Shown: positions 44,241 through 55,309, counted from the first letter of the stretch. The stretch: 64,000 bases of DNA from Meghimatium bilineatum (GCA_034231615.1 CM067322.1:56362828-56426827); one strand, 5' to 3'. The notes: a model not told the origin generated them from the sequence alone. Made by a program: numbers and translations.

Positions 44241-45283
44241 GTTACCTAAGATTGTTTGTTTAATATCACAAATGATAAGCAGGTAATGTTAATCACAGAT
44301 GTTGACATTCACATAGTACACACATACATCCCAATTGTCAGTAATCTCAATGTTTTGGTGTGGCAATTCTCCAAACTTGCCAAGAAGAATCTTAACATAA
44401 TAAAATTGACAAGAAAGTGAGAATGGCGTTTATTAGACATAATCTTAGAAGTTTGTTTTACATTGAAAAAAATTGTAGCACCTACTACCAACATGCAGAA
44501 AGTATGAAGTTCTCACAGATTGTCATCAGAATAACCACCTTACAAAGGCAAACTCCTATAATGACACGCATATAGTTAATATGTTCCCGTATGATGACTA
44601 CCGCATATCATCTATACAAATGATCATAAACATACACGTGACGTTTTACCCCTTTTTAGTCCGTAGCATCTTCTAAAAGCATTGCACAATGTTGAAACCT
44701 TCTGCATATGAAATATTACCACGGAGAGAAATTTTCATTGAACAAAAGGATACATGAGGTATATTGCTCGTAATTCCTGGGATCGATACAAACAAAACAT
44801 ACACTCTTTTTGTGATGATTTTCTCTACCACCCTTCGCACACCTCACGCACTCTCTCTCTCTCTCGCTCTCTCTATCTGTCTCTCACCCTCAATCTGTGT
44901 ATACCACTGTGTGTAGTCTTCCAGTTACACTCAGATTATCTCTAACCCAGAGATCAGTTATCCCATAATTCCCAAGTCCTCTGCCCTGCTATTACTTCCC
45001 GTCACGTTCTTATGAATGATTGTCCCTTTTGGGACATTTATCCTGAATAACTACAGACCTGATCAAGTTGCTAAGTTCATGCAATCGGTTGCTGTTGATT
45101 GATTGAAGCACATCAAGCTCCTCCCTCCCTTCACATGTCCAGTCTTTGGCTTGTTCTGAGGGTGAATAATGGATGAAAGCTTAAAGCTTACAAAGTTGTT
45201 AGCGAATACACAAAGCAAGTAATTGTGATGTTTGGTTAAGTAAAATTAACTCTCATTGTGAATCATTTATTCATTTTTCATTC
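44241..45283. other. No gene; (CT)n tract
   Basis: A CT-rich microsatellite lies at 44848-44885. Remaining sequence shows no coding or repeat signal that I can support. Confidence 0.35.
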
Positions 45284-45436
45284 TGTCGAGGACCAATGTG
45301 TCGAGCCATTGGCGCAAATAAAACGGCGACACAACGCATTTCCATTCTCCGTATTGCATCCTGCTGAAAATCAAGTAGACTTTGGTCCTGCTATAAGAGA
45401 GATTCAACGGGAGTTTGAGAATGAACGAAGAAGAAT
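45284..45436 (+). mobile_element. SINE-like element, family S2
   Basis: GAGCCATTGGCGCAAATAAA, ACGGCGACACAACGCATTTC, TGCATCCTGCTGAAAATCAA, GGGAGTTTGAGAATGAACGA and AGAAGAA. About 150 bp, in line with other S2 copies. No target-site duplication was found. Confidence 0.75.
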
Positions 45437-45691
45437 CCTTTCAACCGTAGACTTTAGTCCAATGATTGGTTATATCAGAGCATAACAACCATAAAAAATA
45501 GTGGAATCGCGGATCTGGTAATCCAGCTACAACGACCATCTGGTTTTATAACGACCCCCGGAATTAAAATAATAAGCAATAATAAGTAATTGACACCCTG
45601 AAGTGACGTTATGTTTTATTTACAGCCGTATTATACGACGTATACAATGGACATCTTGGATACAGCGTGGCTTAAATACGAGATTTGTCTC

Positions 45692-45830
45692 ATCAATCAA
45701 TCAATCAATAAACCCATAACCCTTCAGGATCGTAGGGGTACCACATTAGATGTCTCAGCACACAGAGTCCTCCAGCGAATTCTATCCTCGGCAATGCGGA
45801 TGAGTGTGGAAATATCTTTTCATGGAAGCA
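45692..45830 (-). mobile_element. LINE 3' terminus with (TTGA)n tail, minus strand
   Basis: The reverse complement matches 1612-1737 at most positions: GATATTTCCACACTCATCCG, GAGGATAGAATTCGCTGGA, GGTACCCCTACGATCCTGAA, ending in GGGTTTATTGATTGATTGAT. 5'-truncated to ~139 bp. Confidence 0.8.
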
Positions 45831-45839
45831 AGAAAGGTA

Positions 45840-46205
45840 TATTTCAGTTTAAAGGCATATTACGTTTAAAAAAAGTAAATACATTTTCTAGCGATATTGG
45901 TGAAAATTGGTTCAAAAACGTGATACCAATTTGACACGTTTTCTATGTAACACTGACAAATGTAATGAAAACAAGGACTGTAAAGGAAATCTCTGCAACG
46001 TTTTTTGTTTACAGCCGCCTGTTACTATCACGTGACAATGCTGGCATGCTTTGCTTGTGTCTAGATATCGTGGTTATACCACTTATTTACAATATACTAC
46101 ACAGAAGCAAGCCTTTAATATGAGGGTGGTGGCGCTGTAAGGATTAAACCATATCCCGTATTATGCTATATAAAGTTAATAATGTTACTATAATACTAAC
46201 TATCA
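45840..46205. other. Weakly repeated sequence
   Basis: TTTGTTTACAGCCGCCTGTT with ATCACGTGACAATG near 46000-46040 resembles TTTGTTTACGACCAACTGTT with ATCATGACG at 59200-59230, with CTGTAAAGG before both. This is possibly an old dispersed repeat. Confidence 0.3.
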
Positions 46206-46496
46206 AAATAAACAAAACAATGTAGAAACTAAATAATAATAAACGCAATAACAAGGACTGTTTCCACATTTTGGTCCAAACGGGTCCTTTTTCAAGAAAC
46301 GAAAACACATAAAAATAACAAAAACTTGTTTTTATGTGTAAAGATATTCGTAGATCTGAAAAAAAATTGTTGGTTATTTTTGTTATTTTCGTATTTTCGT
46401 TTCTTAGAAAAGGTCCCGTTTGGACCACCACATGGAAACAGTCCATGTTATTGTGTTTATTAGTTTCTATATTGTTTTGTTTATTTAGACTGTTTA
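46206..46496. mobile_element. MITE with ~120-bp terminal inverted repeats
   Basis: The left arm AATAAACAAAACAATGTAGA ... GGACTGTTTCCACATTTTGG ... CCAAACGGGTCCTTTTTCAA mirrors the right arm TTAGAAAAGGTCCCGTTTGG ... CATGGAAACAGTCCATGTTA ... TATTGTTTTGTTTATTT. The arms span nearly the whole 291 bp with a short centre around 46335-46365. No coding capacity beyond a spurious 100-residue minus frame. Confidence 0.75.
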
Positions 46497-46699
46497 TCTA
46501 ACTTTCTATAGACTGTTATTGCTTATTTGTGTTGTTACTGCGGCACTTCCCACGTTGTCGGAAATACTCTGACATTTTGGTTAATTATACTTATCATGTA
46601 TTACCACAACATAATCTGGTATTAGGTGATGATAAACACTAACAGGCACAGAATTTTATATTCATAGCTTTCTCCATATTATTATGGCATTACAACTGG

Positions 46700-46795
46700 T
46701 CACACAAATTGGGTAACTTTAATGCATCCGTACTTTTCATTGGCGTGCGACACACCGTATAGGTAATGTGGCCAATAAAATATTTCGATCAGTCT
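46700..46795 (+). mobile_element. MITE family M1, copy
   Basis: AATGCATCCGTACTTTTCAT, TGGCGTGCGACACACC, GTGGCCAATAAAATATTTCG and ATCAG in M1 order. The ends are worn. Confidence 0.5.
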
Positions 46796-47034
46796 CATTA
46801 CCAAATATGAAATACATAGTCCGGATTATGCTTCCAGGTTGCATAAATGCGGAAGAACGGTCTTGTTCAATTCCTTCTCTCGCTCCCCCCTACCCAAAGG
46901 TGAACCACCCAACACTAACCCAACATGAAAAAAACAGAAGAGGTAAGCTTTATTATTCATTAGCAGCCCCATCCCTTTTTTTTGTTCTGCAAAATAGTAT
47001 ATAAATATATATGGCGGCCAGAAAGGCAGATCTA

Positions 47035-47290
47035 ACCTGACCTCAGATGAAAAATGAACTATTAAATCAGACAAAAATCAAATACAATATTTTAGACATA
47101 TTTAAAGAAATTACAAAGGAAATCGAGCAAGAGGTAGACAGAGATACAAGTGAGAGAATAATATCACATGATGGAAGGTTACATTCTAGCAGAGTGCATC
47201 ACCAAAACAAGAGATAGGGGATGTTGGAGATCTGTTGCAGTCAGCCTTCGTTGCGGAGACGGCATTTGATGATGATGATGAAAAAAATGA
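47035..47290 (+). mobile_element. LINE 3' end of the 54-kb family (F)
   Basis: QMKNELLNQTKIKYNILDIF corresponds to NMKKELLREIKIRQIKYFG of the 54-kb element. It is followed by a deletion, then the shared end CTAGCAGAGTGCATCACC, GATGTTGGAGATCTGTTGCA, CTTCGTTGCGGAGACGGCAT and (TGA)n at 47268-47281. Confidence 0.75.
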
Positions 47291-47468
47291 CACCTTGTTG
47301 TAGGTCGTGTTTGAAGGTAGCGTCGAGGGGTTGTGAGCAATAGGTAGACAGAGATGTGGGAGGGAAACATCGTGAGCTGGACAGGACACAGTCTAGCATA
47401 ATGTACCACAAAGATAAGAGACATGTTGGAGATCTGATACAGTCATCGACACCTAATGATGATGATAT
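47291..47468 (+). mobile_element. Second truncated LINE family F 3' end
   Basis: GACAGGACACAGTCTAGCAT, GTACCACAAAGATAAGAGAC and ATGTTGGAGATCTGATACAG, with the tail AATGATGATGAT. It is shorter and more worn than its neighbour. Confidence 0.65.
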
Positions 47469-47554
47469 ATTATTTCACTATATTTTGTTTCTTTTTATAC
47501 TTCTTTGGAATAAAGTTCGTACAGTTCACGAATAAGAGGAAAGGAACAATCACC

Positions 47555-48205
47555 AACATCATTAAGTGCCATCCCCGCAGCGAAGTTTTGCTGCAACAGA
47601 CTTCCAACACTCCTTGTCTCTTGTATTGGTGGTGCATTCTGCTAGATTGTAACCTGCCCATTTTGTAATGTTACTCTCCCACTTGTATCTCTGCCTAAAT
47701 CTTGCCCACCTCCTCTCGACTTTACCCTCAGTAAGGTTCAACATGGGGTCATGTCTTTTAGTACAATATGTCCAAAATATATTATTTGATCTTTATTTCA
47801 TTTAATAATTATATCTTCATGGGAAGTGTTGTTAGTACCTTTTAGTTCGTTTTCTTCTCTTTCCATGAAGCTTGTCCTATTCTTCATATATCCACATCTC
47901 AAAGGCATCAATCTGTCTTCTAGTTGTATGTATATTGTCCATGTTTCTGAGACATATAGTAATATAGAATAGATGTAACATTTTATAATTATCGTATTTA
48001 ACTTGTAGGTAATCTGTTTAGATGTCAATATTTTATTTTCATGTAATTGAAAGTACATTAGCCATTCCAATAGGTCTCCTTTTAACTTCTGTGTCACATC
48101 TACCATCATTTGTGATTATGTGTCCGAGATATTGATAATGTTCTACTTATTGTAGTATATCTCCATGCATTTCTATGTTAAGCACCTGTTAGAAGTAACA
48201 ATAAA
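47555..48205 (-). mobile_element. LINE family F 3' part, minus strand
   Basis: The frame 48109-47798 encodes MMVDVTQKLKGDLLEWLMYF, NKILTSKQITYKLNTIIIKC, YIYSILLYVSETWTIYIQL. The frame 47744-47562 gives a basic stretch, SNITKWAGYNLAECTTNTRD, CWKSVAAKLRCGDGT and then TAATGATG. These match residues of the 54-kb element in order (SNIT, WTGYSLAECTTETRD, GDGT). It lies tail to tail with the two plus-strand copies on its left. Confidence 0.8.
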
Positions 48206-48229
48206 CGCCCAAATAATAAAAAAGGCAGA

Positions 48230-48548
48230 AGTCATGGTGATTTCCTAGAAGCAGACACCCATCACGAATAATCAAAGTTAATGGTCCAGCATTAGAGAAA
48301 GTTCACCAATTTAAATACTTGGGAGCTGATAACATCAGATCGATAAAACTAATCAGAAACACTCTAAATAGAATATATTAGGCGGATGCAGTGTTGCAGA
48401 AAATGAAGAAACATCCTATGCAACATGTCTTTGTCAATCGAATAAAGTGAAAGAGTACTTTAAAGTTCTACGTAGAGTCACTTGTCTTAAATGGAAGTGA
48501 ATAATGGACGAGTAGCAAAGTAGAGATTATGTAGATCAGGATTTACAG
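48230..48548 (+). mobile_element. LINE thumb fragment cut by a tandem array
   Basis: IIKVNGPALEKVHQFKYLGA, LIRNTLNRIY, KMKKHPMQHVFVNRIK, LKFYVESLVLNGSE and IYRRTLSVHT in broken frames, the segment from palm to connection. It ends abruptly where the 51-bp array begins. Confidence 0.7.
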
Positions 48549-48862
48549 AAGAACATTGAGTGTACACATGAGAGGCTTATCACCGCTGCTAGAAACTTAG
48601 CTAACATTGAGTGTACACATGAGAGGCTTATCACAGCTGCTAGAAACTTAGCTAACATTGAGTGTACACATGAGATGCTTATCACCGCTGCTAGAAACTT
48701 AGCTAACATTGAGTGTACACATGAGATGCTTATCACCGCTGCTAGAAACTTAGCTAACATTGAGTGTACACATGAGAGGCTTATCACCGCTGCTAGAAAC
48801 GTAGCTAACATTGAGTGTACACATGAGAGGCTTATCACCGCTGCTAGAAACTTAGCTAAAGT
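48549..48862. repeat. 51-bp tandem array, six copies
   Basis: AACATTGAGTGTACACATGA, then GAGGCTTATCACCGCTGCTA, then GAAACTTAGCT, with GAGG/GATG and CTTAG/CGTAG variants. Its first unit continues the LINE frame (RTLSVHT), so the array may have grown from LINE sequence. Both-strand frames of 105 and 114 residues are artefacts of 17 stop-free codons. Confidence 0.92.
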
Positions 48863-48994
48863 TAGCAATATTATAAACAAGTGGTTCCAATGTGTGCAAA
48901 CAGCCCATGTTTTAAAAGAAAATAAATCAAAATGCTACAGCAAACAACATTGCATGCATGGCAGAGAGCAACAGGAAGTAATGACTGTATAGTT

Positions 48995-49270
48995 CCGCCC
49001 GTGTTCAGTGGGTACTAGAAAGGGTAGCAAAATAGCGGAATTGTTACTTGCCATTCATGTAATATGAGGGAACTAAGAATATTATTCTGTGGTGGAGTTG
49101 GCTGTATCATTTTATAGGTGGTATTAAGCGACATACATGCCATGCTGACCTCAGATGTGTCAGGCCGAAAGGCGTAGATAACACAGTCAAGCTGTAACCA
49201 GTTCTATATTCTACATCATGTGTATCTGCATGAGTTTGAGATCAAACACGAAAGAAGAAGGAAGAATAAT
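48995..49270 (+). mobile_element. SINE-like element, family S1, 276 bp, with TSD
   Basis: Borders CTGTATAGTT (48985-48994) and CTGAATAGTT (49271-49280) differ at one position. The body follows S1: CGTGTTCAGTGGGTACTAGA, TGTTACTTGCCATTCATGTA, GATGTGTCAGGCCGAAAGGC, GAGTTTGAGATCAAACACGA and a GAAGAAGG-rich tail. The middle is more worn than the 58-kb copy. Confidence 0.75.
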
Positions 49271-49469
49271 CTGAATAGTTTGACATCATTCACGATTGTC
49301 AATTCTTTAGTCGTCTGCAAAAGTGCTCCCAAAATATTTTATAAATGTTCTACACCTTTTATAACTGCACTTTCACTGTCTATGTATAAGTCTCATACAC
49401 AGCCTTTATATCTTCTTCTGCGAGAATCCTAGGAATTGCGAGCAATTAACTCTTATGCCCTATGTACAG

Positions 49470-50815
49470 TGGGGAAATTTCTCCAAGCTTTCTTTCAGAA
49501 ACAGGAGGCTTCAGCTTTCTGTTTAGTGCAATTCCTTTTGAAGGAGCCTTCTACTCAGAGGGGGTATGTGTCACGAGACGAGCTGATTGCTTGCGTCACT
49601 AACTGTGTGTCTTTTCTCTTTCTAGGTGCTTCGCAGCAAGCCAGCTGATTCTCGTGTAGGAAGACCATTCCATTACCACCCTTTATGTCCTTAGGTCACA
49701 GAATGTCTTCTGTATGAGACGTGATGGACAAAGGCGACAGTCGAATTAGACTCAGGGTTGATTCACCTTCTTAGACGATGCGCTGCTTTGCCCAACACAT
49801 TGGGTGGGGGGGGGGGGTTCCTGGGATTAGACCTGTGAACTTCTCACGCACCTATCTCGTCCACTTCTGATGACCTTCATATCCATCTTCAGGCGCTGCC
49901 TGTGATTTTTTGTTCTTCGCCATTGTGAATATTATCAAAATCCGTGGGTAGATTGCGCCTATCTCGGACGAGGATCTTCGCAGTGGGCCATTGGGTACAG
50001 AACCCAATTCTCTCTGTGTGAGCCGTGTTGGGCAACTGCGACAGTCGTGTTGTGCTAGGTTTGCAGTGTCCTCAATGACAAGTGAGAGTCCTCCCTATAC
50101 GTTGCCCAGAGTCTGAGTCTCAATACTGCTTCGGTCATAAATTTGAAAAATGAACTGCCTGAAATGTGTTCAATGCTTGTCCTATGTGCAGTGGGGAGCT
50201 GTATTCTTAACGTTTTTTCCAAGCCCAGGACTGTTCATTCAAGTTGGTGTATATATCAGTCATGATTTCTACGTGAATGAGGTCCAATTGTGGTGGGACG
50301 TGTGGCCTTATGTGTGTTCTTGAGCATGAACAGCACCTTCGCCAATCGGTCTCGTGCTGGACGATTGAAACTTCGTTGCCACTATATCGATTCATGTACA
50401 CATCACTATCCTCTAACACGTGTTGCCGTTTTCAGATTCAATGTGTACTCATAGAATCACCATATCGTAGCAGGATCTACCCATATCGGGACATTGCCAT
50501 TGGCCTCCACTCCAATATTTCTGCATTTTTGGCTGACCGAAACGAAATGAACATGTGTCTTAAGTTACTGTGTGCCGACATTGCTGCTGGGTCTGTTGGC
50601 GTAGAAGTCTCGGAGATATTGCCTGTCTCTTTGCAGGCAGTTTTCATTCCATCTACAGCTAACACATCCAACTGATACGAGCCTAAAAGTGTTGGTTAGA
50701 AAGACAGCAAGAGCAACTGTATTTCTGTTTCTAGGGTACACAACGGGGAGGTACTTTTATGATTTTGGTCATCTGTTAACTCTGGGTCCACCGAGAGCAA
50801 TGCGGCACCCTTCGT
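49470..50815. repeat. Large unidentified dispersed repeat, copy B
   Basis: Aligned by eye with 14884-16770. It lacks both inserts found in copy A and so shows the uninterrupted sequence. It contains a G-run at 49804-49817. The 132-residue plus frame 50277-50675 is not kept in copy A in the same frame. It is joined on its right to a minus-strand LINE at 50830. Confidence 0.7.
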
Positions 50816-50827
50816 ATCCCAGGCTTA

Positions 50828-51560
50828 TGCAGCCTAAAAATGGTCCGTTTATTTCATAATTTTCAAGAATACTTAGAGTAGCTTTTTTATCTATTTGGTC
50901 GATAACTTTCTCTTGATTTATAAGATAAATATTAATTTGGTTGTTGTATTCTATTGTCTTTTCACTAATTTGTCGCAGATTATAAAAAAATATTGCATAA
51001 GTACACACTCTTCTTCTTCAAATTCTAAACTGTTCCTGACTACCGGTAAGTACTGGATGTACAATATGTCTTATCCGTTTTCAAGAATGTTAGCAAACAT
51101 TTTACTAAGAAGGGAGGTATCTGTATGTGCATCAATTTTTCCTGTTTCCATTTTTCTACCGCATTGGTACTTTGATAGCACTTTGCCAAAATATTGTGAC
51201 ACCTCTTTCTTTCCAAGCCTTTCTGAAGATATGAAGTAATCAAGTTACTACAGTCTCTTCGCAGGCTTGTATGATATGACTTGTTACAATTCATTCATGC
51301 TGATTTATTCTTTGGCTTGTTCTCTGGCTTCTTATTTCAGTATTTCAGGTTCGTCTTCGTTCGTTTGCATATCTTGACTTGAATTGTGAGATTTTTAAAA
51401 ATCATCTGGTACATGTTAGAGGTCAATAACATATTCATGCCACCTTTCTTTTATCTTATTGTTTTCACATATGGGTATGCCCTGTTGTAATTTATATATT
51501 CTGTTGGTTGAAAAGGTTAGTCTCATATTTTCAGTTTTGCTATGGCTAAATAGAACTGTC
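50828..51560 (-). mobile_element. LINE RT fragment, minus strand
   Basis: On the minus strand: IKERWHEYVIDL near 51470, EPEILK, SLRRDCSNLITSYLQKGLER near 51270, ANILENG, then RQISEKTIEYNNQINIYLIN with QEKVIDQIDKKATLSILEN (frame 51008-50769), where IYLINQEKVID stands at the motif A position (normally xFIDFxKAFD). Truncated after motif A at the border with repeat copy B. Family not assigned. Confidence 0.6.
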
Positions 51561-51879
51561 TACTGGTCTCAACATAGAATCTGCTAATATTCTTTCATAC
51601 ATTACTCAAGATTTTTTTTCTATTTCTTGTTTGATTACTCTAGCGCTTTGTCGTCTTGCTGATATGTAAATCATACAGCCATCTTCTGTTCCATACCATT
51701 AATAAAACCATTGCGCTATGCTCGCTAGTTATATTATTGAGTGCTTATTTATTGCACATGGATGAATGTCGATTCATCTTTATTTCATCAATACGTAATG
51801 TCTGCGATTGTTTAATGATGCGACATCCTAAAGGTCTCACGTTAAACGTTTTATCACTTAGACCGGGATGCAAAGGGAA
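51561..51879. other. No recognisable feature
   Basis: T-rich left part (51605-51640) and no coding signal. Confidence 0.35.
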
Positions 51880-52115
51880 CGCATTGCTCTAGGCGGACCC
51901 AGGGTTAGCAGATAACCAAGATCCCAAATGTACCTCCATGAGGTGCACCCTGGAAACAGAAATACAGTAGCTCGAGCTGATTCTGGCCAAATAATTTGGG
52001 GATCGTGTCCGAGAATGTGGAGGTAGCAGATGGAAAGAGATTTGACTGCACAAGAGACAGACAATATCTCCGACACCACCAGCATCACCACATATAGCGA
52101 CACTGTCGACATACA
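51880..52115. repeat. Right end of the large dispersed repeat, inverted copy C
   Basis: The reverse complement reads GTGTCGGAGATATTGTCTGT, GTTTCCAGGGTGCACCTC, GGGATCTTGGTTATCTGCTA and ACCCTGGGTCCGCCTAGAGC, matching the last ~240 bp of copies A and B. Its end near 51880 (AATGCGTTCCCTTTGCATCC) helps define the element terminus. Confidence 0.75.
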
Positions 52116-52329
52116 GTGAAGCTAGTCAGTCCAGTCTAAACATTGGAAAATGCACGTAAAGGTAGATGCATGGCGAGAGACAAATAGATTTCATACAGAG
52201 TACAATGAAACAATGAAAGGGCAGAACAGCGCTAGAGGGCAGCGCGAACTGCAAATAGAAAGTGAAAAGTCCCTAGGAAAGGGAAACTACAAGTTCCGTC
52301 AGCTCGAGTCGAGCTTCTAGTTACCTGTG

Positions 52330-53180
52330 TTCCTTACAGGCATAAATCCAGACCTATTCATTGGCGTTTGGTAAAGCAAGAAGACCTAATCCAACTCTAA
52401 TGTCGAGCCTTCCTAAACTGGAAATATGCTCGCGAAGAGAAAGGGTTCTGTACCCGATGGGCTTAGGCAAGAAAGGGACAACGATGGTAGTCCTGGCCCA
52501 ACTCTACTGTCAAGGTTTCATATACCGGAAGTACACTTGCAGAGAGAAAGGGTTCCGTAACCGATGGGCTCAGGCACAAACGGGACAACGATTTAGCCCT
52601 GGCCCAACTCTACTGTCAGGTTTTCCTACACCGGAAATACACTTGAGAGAAAGGGTTCAGTACCTGATGGGCTCAGGCGCTATTGGGACAAGGACGCTCA
52701 GCTCTAGAACGCCTTGCTTTCAAACGCGTGGTGTGAGACTCGAACTCGGACAAGGGGTACACGATGTCGGTGAATGACACCTCGGCTAAGAGGGCGAAAG
52801 AGCCAGGGTCCAACTCCTCTGTTGAGTTCTTCTCCTTAAGGAACCAGGCTCACGGATGACAAACGGTTCAGTACCCAATGGGCACAGGCACAACCAATTA
52901 CACGAGGCGAGTTCATAGACAGTGGAACACCTCGTGCGAGTCAGACGAGAGCAAAAATCGTCTGGGCGAAGAGTTGCCACTACGCGTGCCTGGAGACAGA
53001 TATAGAGGCTGTCACAGGCTAAGGGTAGCCCGCCCGAATTGTCAAGGCATGCTGAAATCGGATGTGCTAGGCCTACAAGGCGCATAACGGTGGCACAACG
53101 TAATCACGCTCCCGGCGGAAATCGCACGGATATCCGTGATGGTTACAATGGAGCGAACGCAAAACAAACAAACAAACACT
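52330..53180 (+). mobile_element. G+C-rich retroposon-like element with (AAAC)n tail
   Basis: It is clearly richer in G+C than the flanks. The left half contains ~105-bp repeats (AGAGAAAGGGTTCTGTACCC-type start at 52437, 52544 and 52647; a diverged one near 52865). Near 53047 it contains CATGCTGAAATCGGATGTGC, close to the S1 SINE core CATGCTGAAGTCGGATGTGT, followed by a GGCCTACAAGGCGCA counterpart. It ends AAAACAAACAAACAAACA at 53160-53178. No protein recognised. Confidence 0.5.
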
Positions 53181-53680
53181 TAGACCATGTGCAAAATGAA
53201 GAAATATCTAAGAGTTATTTTATGCCACGAGGATATTCCCATTGCGATAGTAAGATTTTTTAAATATGTTCCAGCCATACTCTTATTAAAACTAAAGAAT
53301 TTATGTGTCTTCTTAGATAGAAACCAGCAGATTGACACATGGGAGTATTCGGATTATTCATACGAGTGCCGTGTTCTCCATTCCAACAGTCATCCAAGAG
53401 TATACATACTCAAAATAGCAGTCACGCGTTAATTATGTGATCATCAGATCTTTCTAAAGATGTCACACTTTCTTCCCTCACACCTAATCAGCTTTTGATT
53501 ACTGCCAGCTTTTGTCGTGTACATCATCATCACTAGCACTGTCTTCATTATTCACTCTGTAGTAAATCAGAGGAGTAAATGTAGTAAATGTAGAGAAGAT
53601 GTCCATACAACAGAAGACAATATTAATGCATAAGGAGATAAGGCTGATCACAAATAAGAAAAATCCTATAAATGGCGGTG
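53181..53680. other. No recognisable feature
   Basis: A+T-rich spacer upstream of the 54-kb LINE. If an endonuclease domain of the LINE was here it is not recognisable. Confidence 0.35.
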
Positions 53681-55309
53681 GCTGCTTAAAGATAAAAATG
53701 GTAAAATAATATTTGATAAACAGAAGCACTCACAAGATGGGCAGATTATGTAACAGAATTGTTTGACGACCAACGGAACAAAAAACCAACAATACACAAC
53801 AATGATGGACCAGCAATACTGAAATCAGAAGTAGAACATGCAATAAATTCAATAAAATGTGGAAAAGCTGCAGGCTCTGACAACATAACAGCAGACATAA
53901 TAAAAACTCTAAATGAATTTGGTGTAGATACTATCACAGAAATTTGCAATGACATATACGAAACAGGCCATATACCTAAAGACCTAACATCATCAATATT
54001 CATACCACTACCTAAGAAGCCCAGGGCTGTGGACTGTACAGAATATAGAACAATAAGTCTAATGAGCCATCTAACTAAAATACTTCTCAACATAATACAT
54101 GAAAGAATTAAGAACAAGATAGACATGGAGGTCGGTGAAGAACAATTCGGTTTTAGGAAAAACAAAGGAACCAGAGAAGCTATACTGAGTATCCGGCTAG
54201 TGATAGATAAATATATAGAAGTCCAAAAAAGTATCTATATTTGCTTCATAGACTACAGCAAGGCCTTTGACAGAGTCCAACATGAAAAATTAATCAAATG
54301 TCTTCAAGAAATAGGCATAGATGGAAAAGACGTCAGGCTGATTAGAAATATATATTGGGAACAAACTGCATCAATAAGGTATGAAAACAGCTACTCTCCA
54401 TACATATAAATAAGAAGAGGGGTAAGACAAGGATGCATTTTATCACCAAGCCTATTTAATTCTACACAGAGAATATCTTCAAAAATATAGAAGAAATACC
54501 AGGACTCAAGATCAATGGGAAAATAATAAACAACATTAGATATGCAGATGACACTGTTCTTTTAGCAGAAAGTGAACATGAACTACAAAGACTAATAGAT
54601 CAAGTCAATAAATCAAGTAATGAATATGGACTGGATATAAACATTCAAAAAACAAAAACCATGATAATCAGCAAAGACACAGAAGAACAGGAGGTAAACA
54701 TAAACATACAGGGAGAGAAACTACAACAAGTAAAACAGTATCAATATCTTGGACACATAGTCACAAATGATGGCAGCTGTGAAACAGAAGTTAAAAGGAG
54801 AATAGGAATGGCTAAAAGTACCTTCAATGGCATGAGGAAATTATTAATATCTAAACAAATTACAAACAAGTTAAAAATGAGAATTATAAAATGCGACATC
54901 TATTCCATATTAATGTATGGCTCAGAAACATGGACACTAAATAAACAATTATAAGACAAAATTGATGCCTTTGAGATGTGGGTATATAGAAGAATAGGGA
55001 GAAAATCATGGAAAGAGAAGAAAACAAATAAAGAGGTGCTAAAGACACTTAATATGAAGAAAGAACTACTAAGAGAAATAAAGATCAGGCAAATAAAATA
55101 CTTTGGACACATTAAAAGACATGACACCCTATTGAAGACCTTACTTGAGGGCAAAGTCAAAGGGAAGCGAGCAAGAGGTAGGCAGAGTAACATTACATGA
55201 TGGACAGGTTACAGTCTAGCAGAGTGCACCACCGAGACAAGAGACAGGAGATGTTGGAGATACGTTGCAGCCAACCTTCGTTGCGGAGACGGCACTTGAT
55301 GATGATGAG
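53681..55309 (+). mobile_element. Best-preserved LINE (family F, RTE-like)
   Basis: Starts inside the linker before RT (LLKDKNGKIIFDKQK) and runs through complete RT palm, thumb and C-terminal domains to GDGT at 55297 and a TGATGATGA terminus. The endonuclease is missing, so it is 5'-truncated. Damage that I can see: a frameshift at about 53726, TAA at 54407, a frameshift near 54460, TAA at 54952 and TGA at 55198. RTE-like because the coding region ends directly in the terminal triplet repeat. Copies of its 3' part lie at 47035-48205. Confidence 0.85.
53726..55297 (+). pseudogene. Reverse transcriptase of LINE family F
   Basis: RNA-dependent DNA polymerase of a non-LTR retrotransposon. Segments in order: CGKAAGSDNITADIIK (53860-53910), HIPKDLTSSIFIPLPKK, EYRTISLMSHLTKILLNII, GEEQFGFRKNKGTREAI, motif A CFIDYSKAFDRV (54243-54278), GVRQGCILSPSLFN (motif B, 54420-54460), then after a frameshift motif C YADD at 54541-54552 with both catalytic Asp kept, QYQYLGHIVTNDGSCETEV, SILMYGSETWT, IRQIKYFGHIKRHD and a basic KGKRARGR region. 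All three palm motifs are recognisable, yet stops and frameshifts make it a pseudogene. Confidence 0.9.

Noticed and set aside
46144..46446. 100-residue minus frame
   Set aside because: Lies wholly in the inverted-arm MITE.
48536..48992. Repeat protein with ECTHERLITAARNLANI units
   Set aside because: 51-bp tandem unit open on both strands; no start context and a LINE fragment precedes it.
52361..52777. 138-residue frame in the G+C-rich element
   Set aside because: Translation of ~105-bp repeats without a recognisable domain; the frame is not kept between repeats of unequal length (107 and 103 bp).
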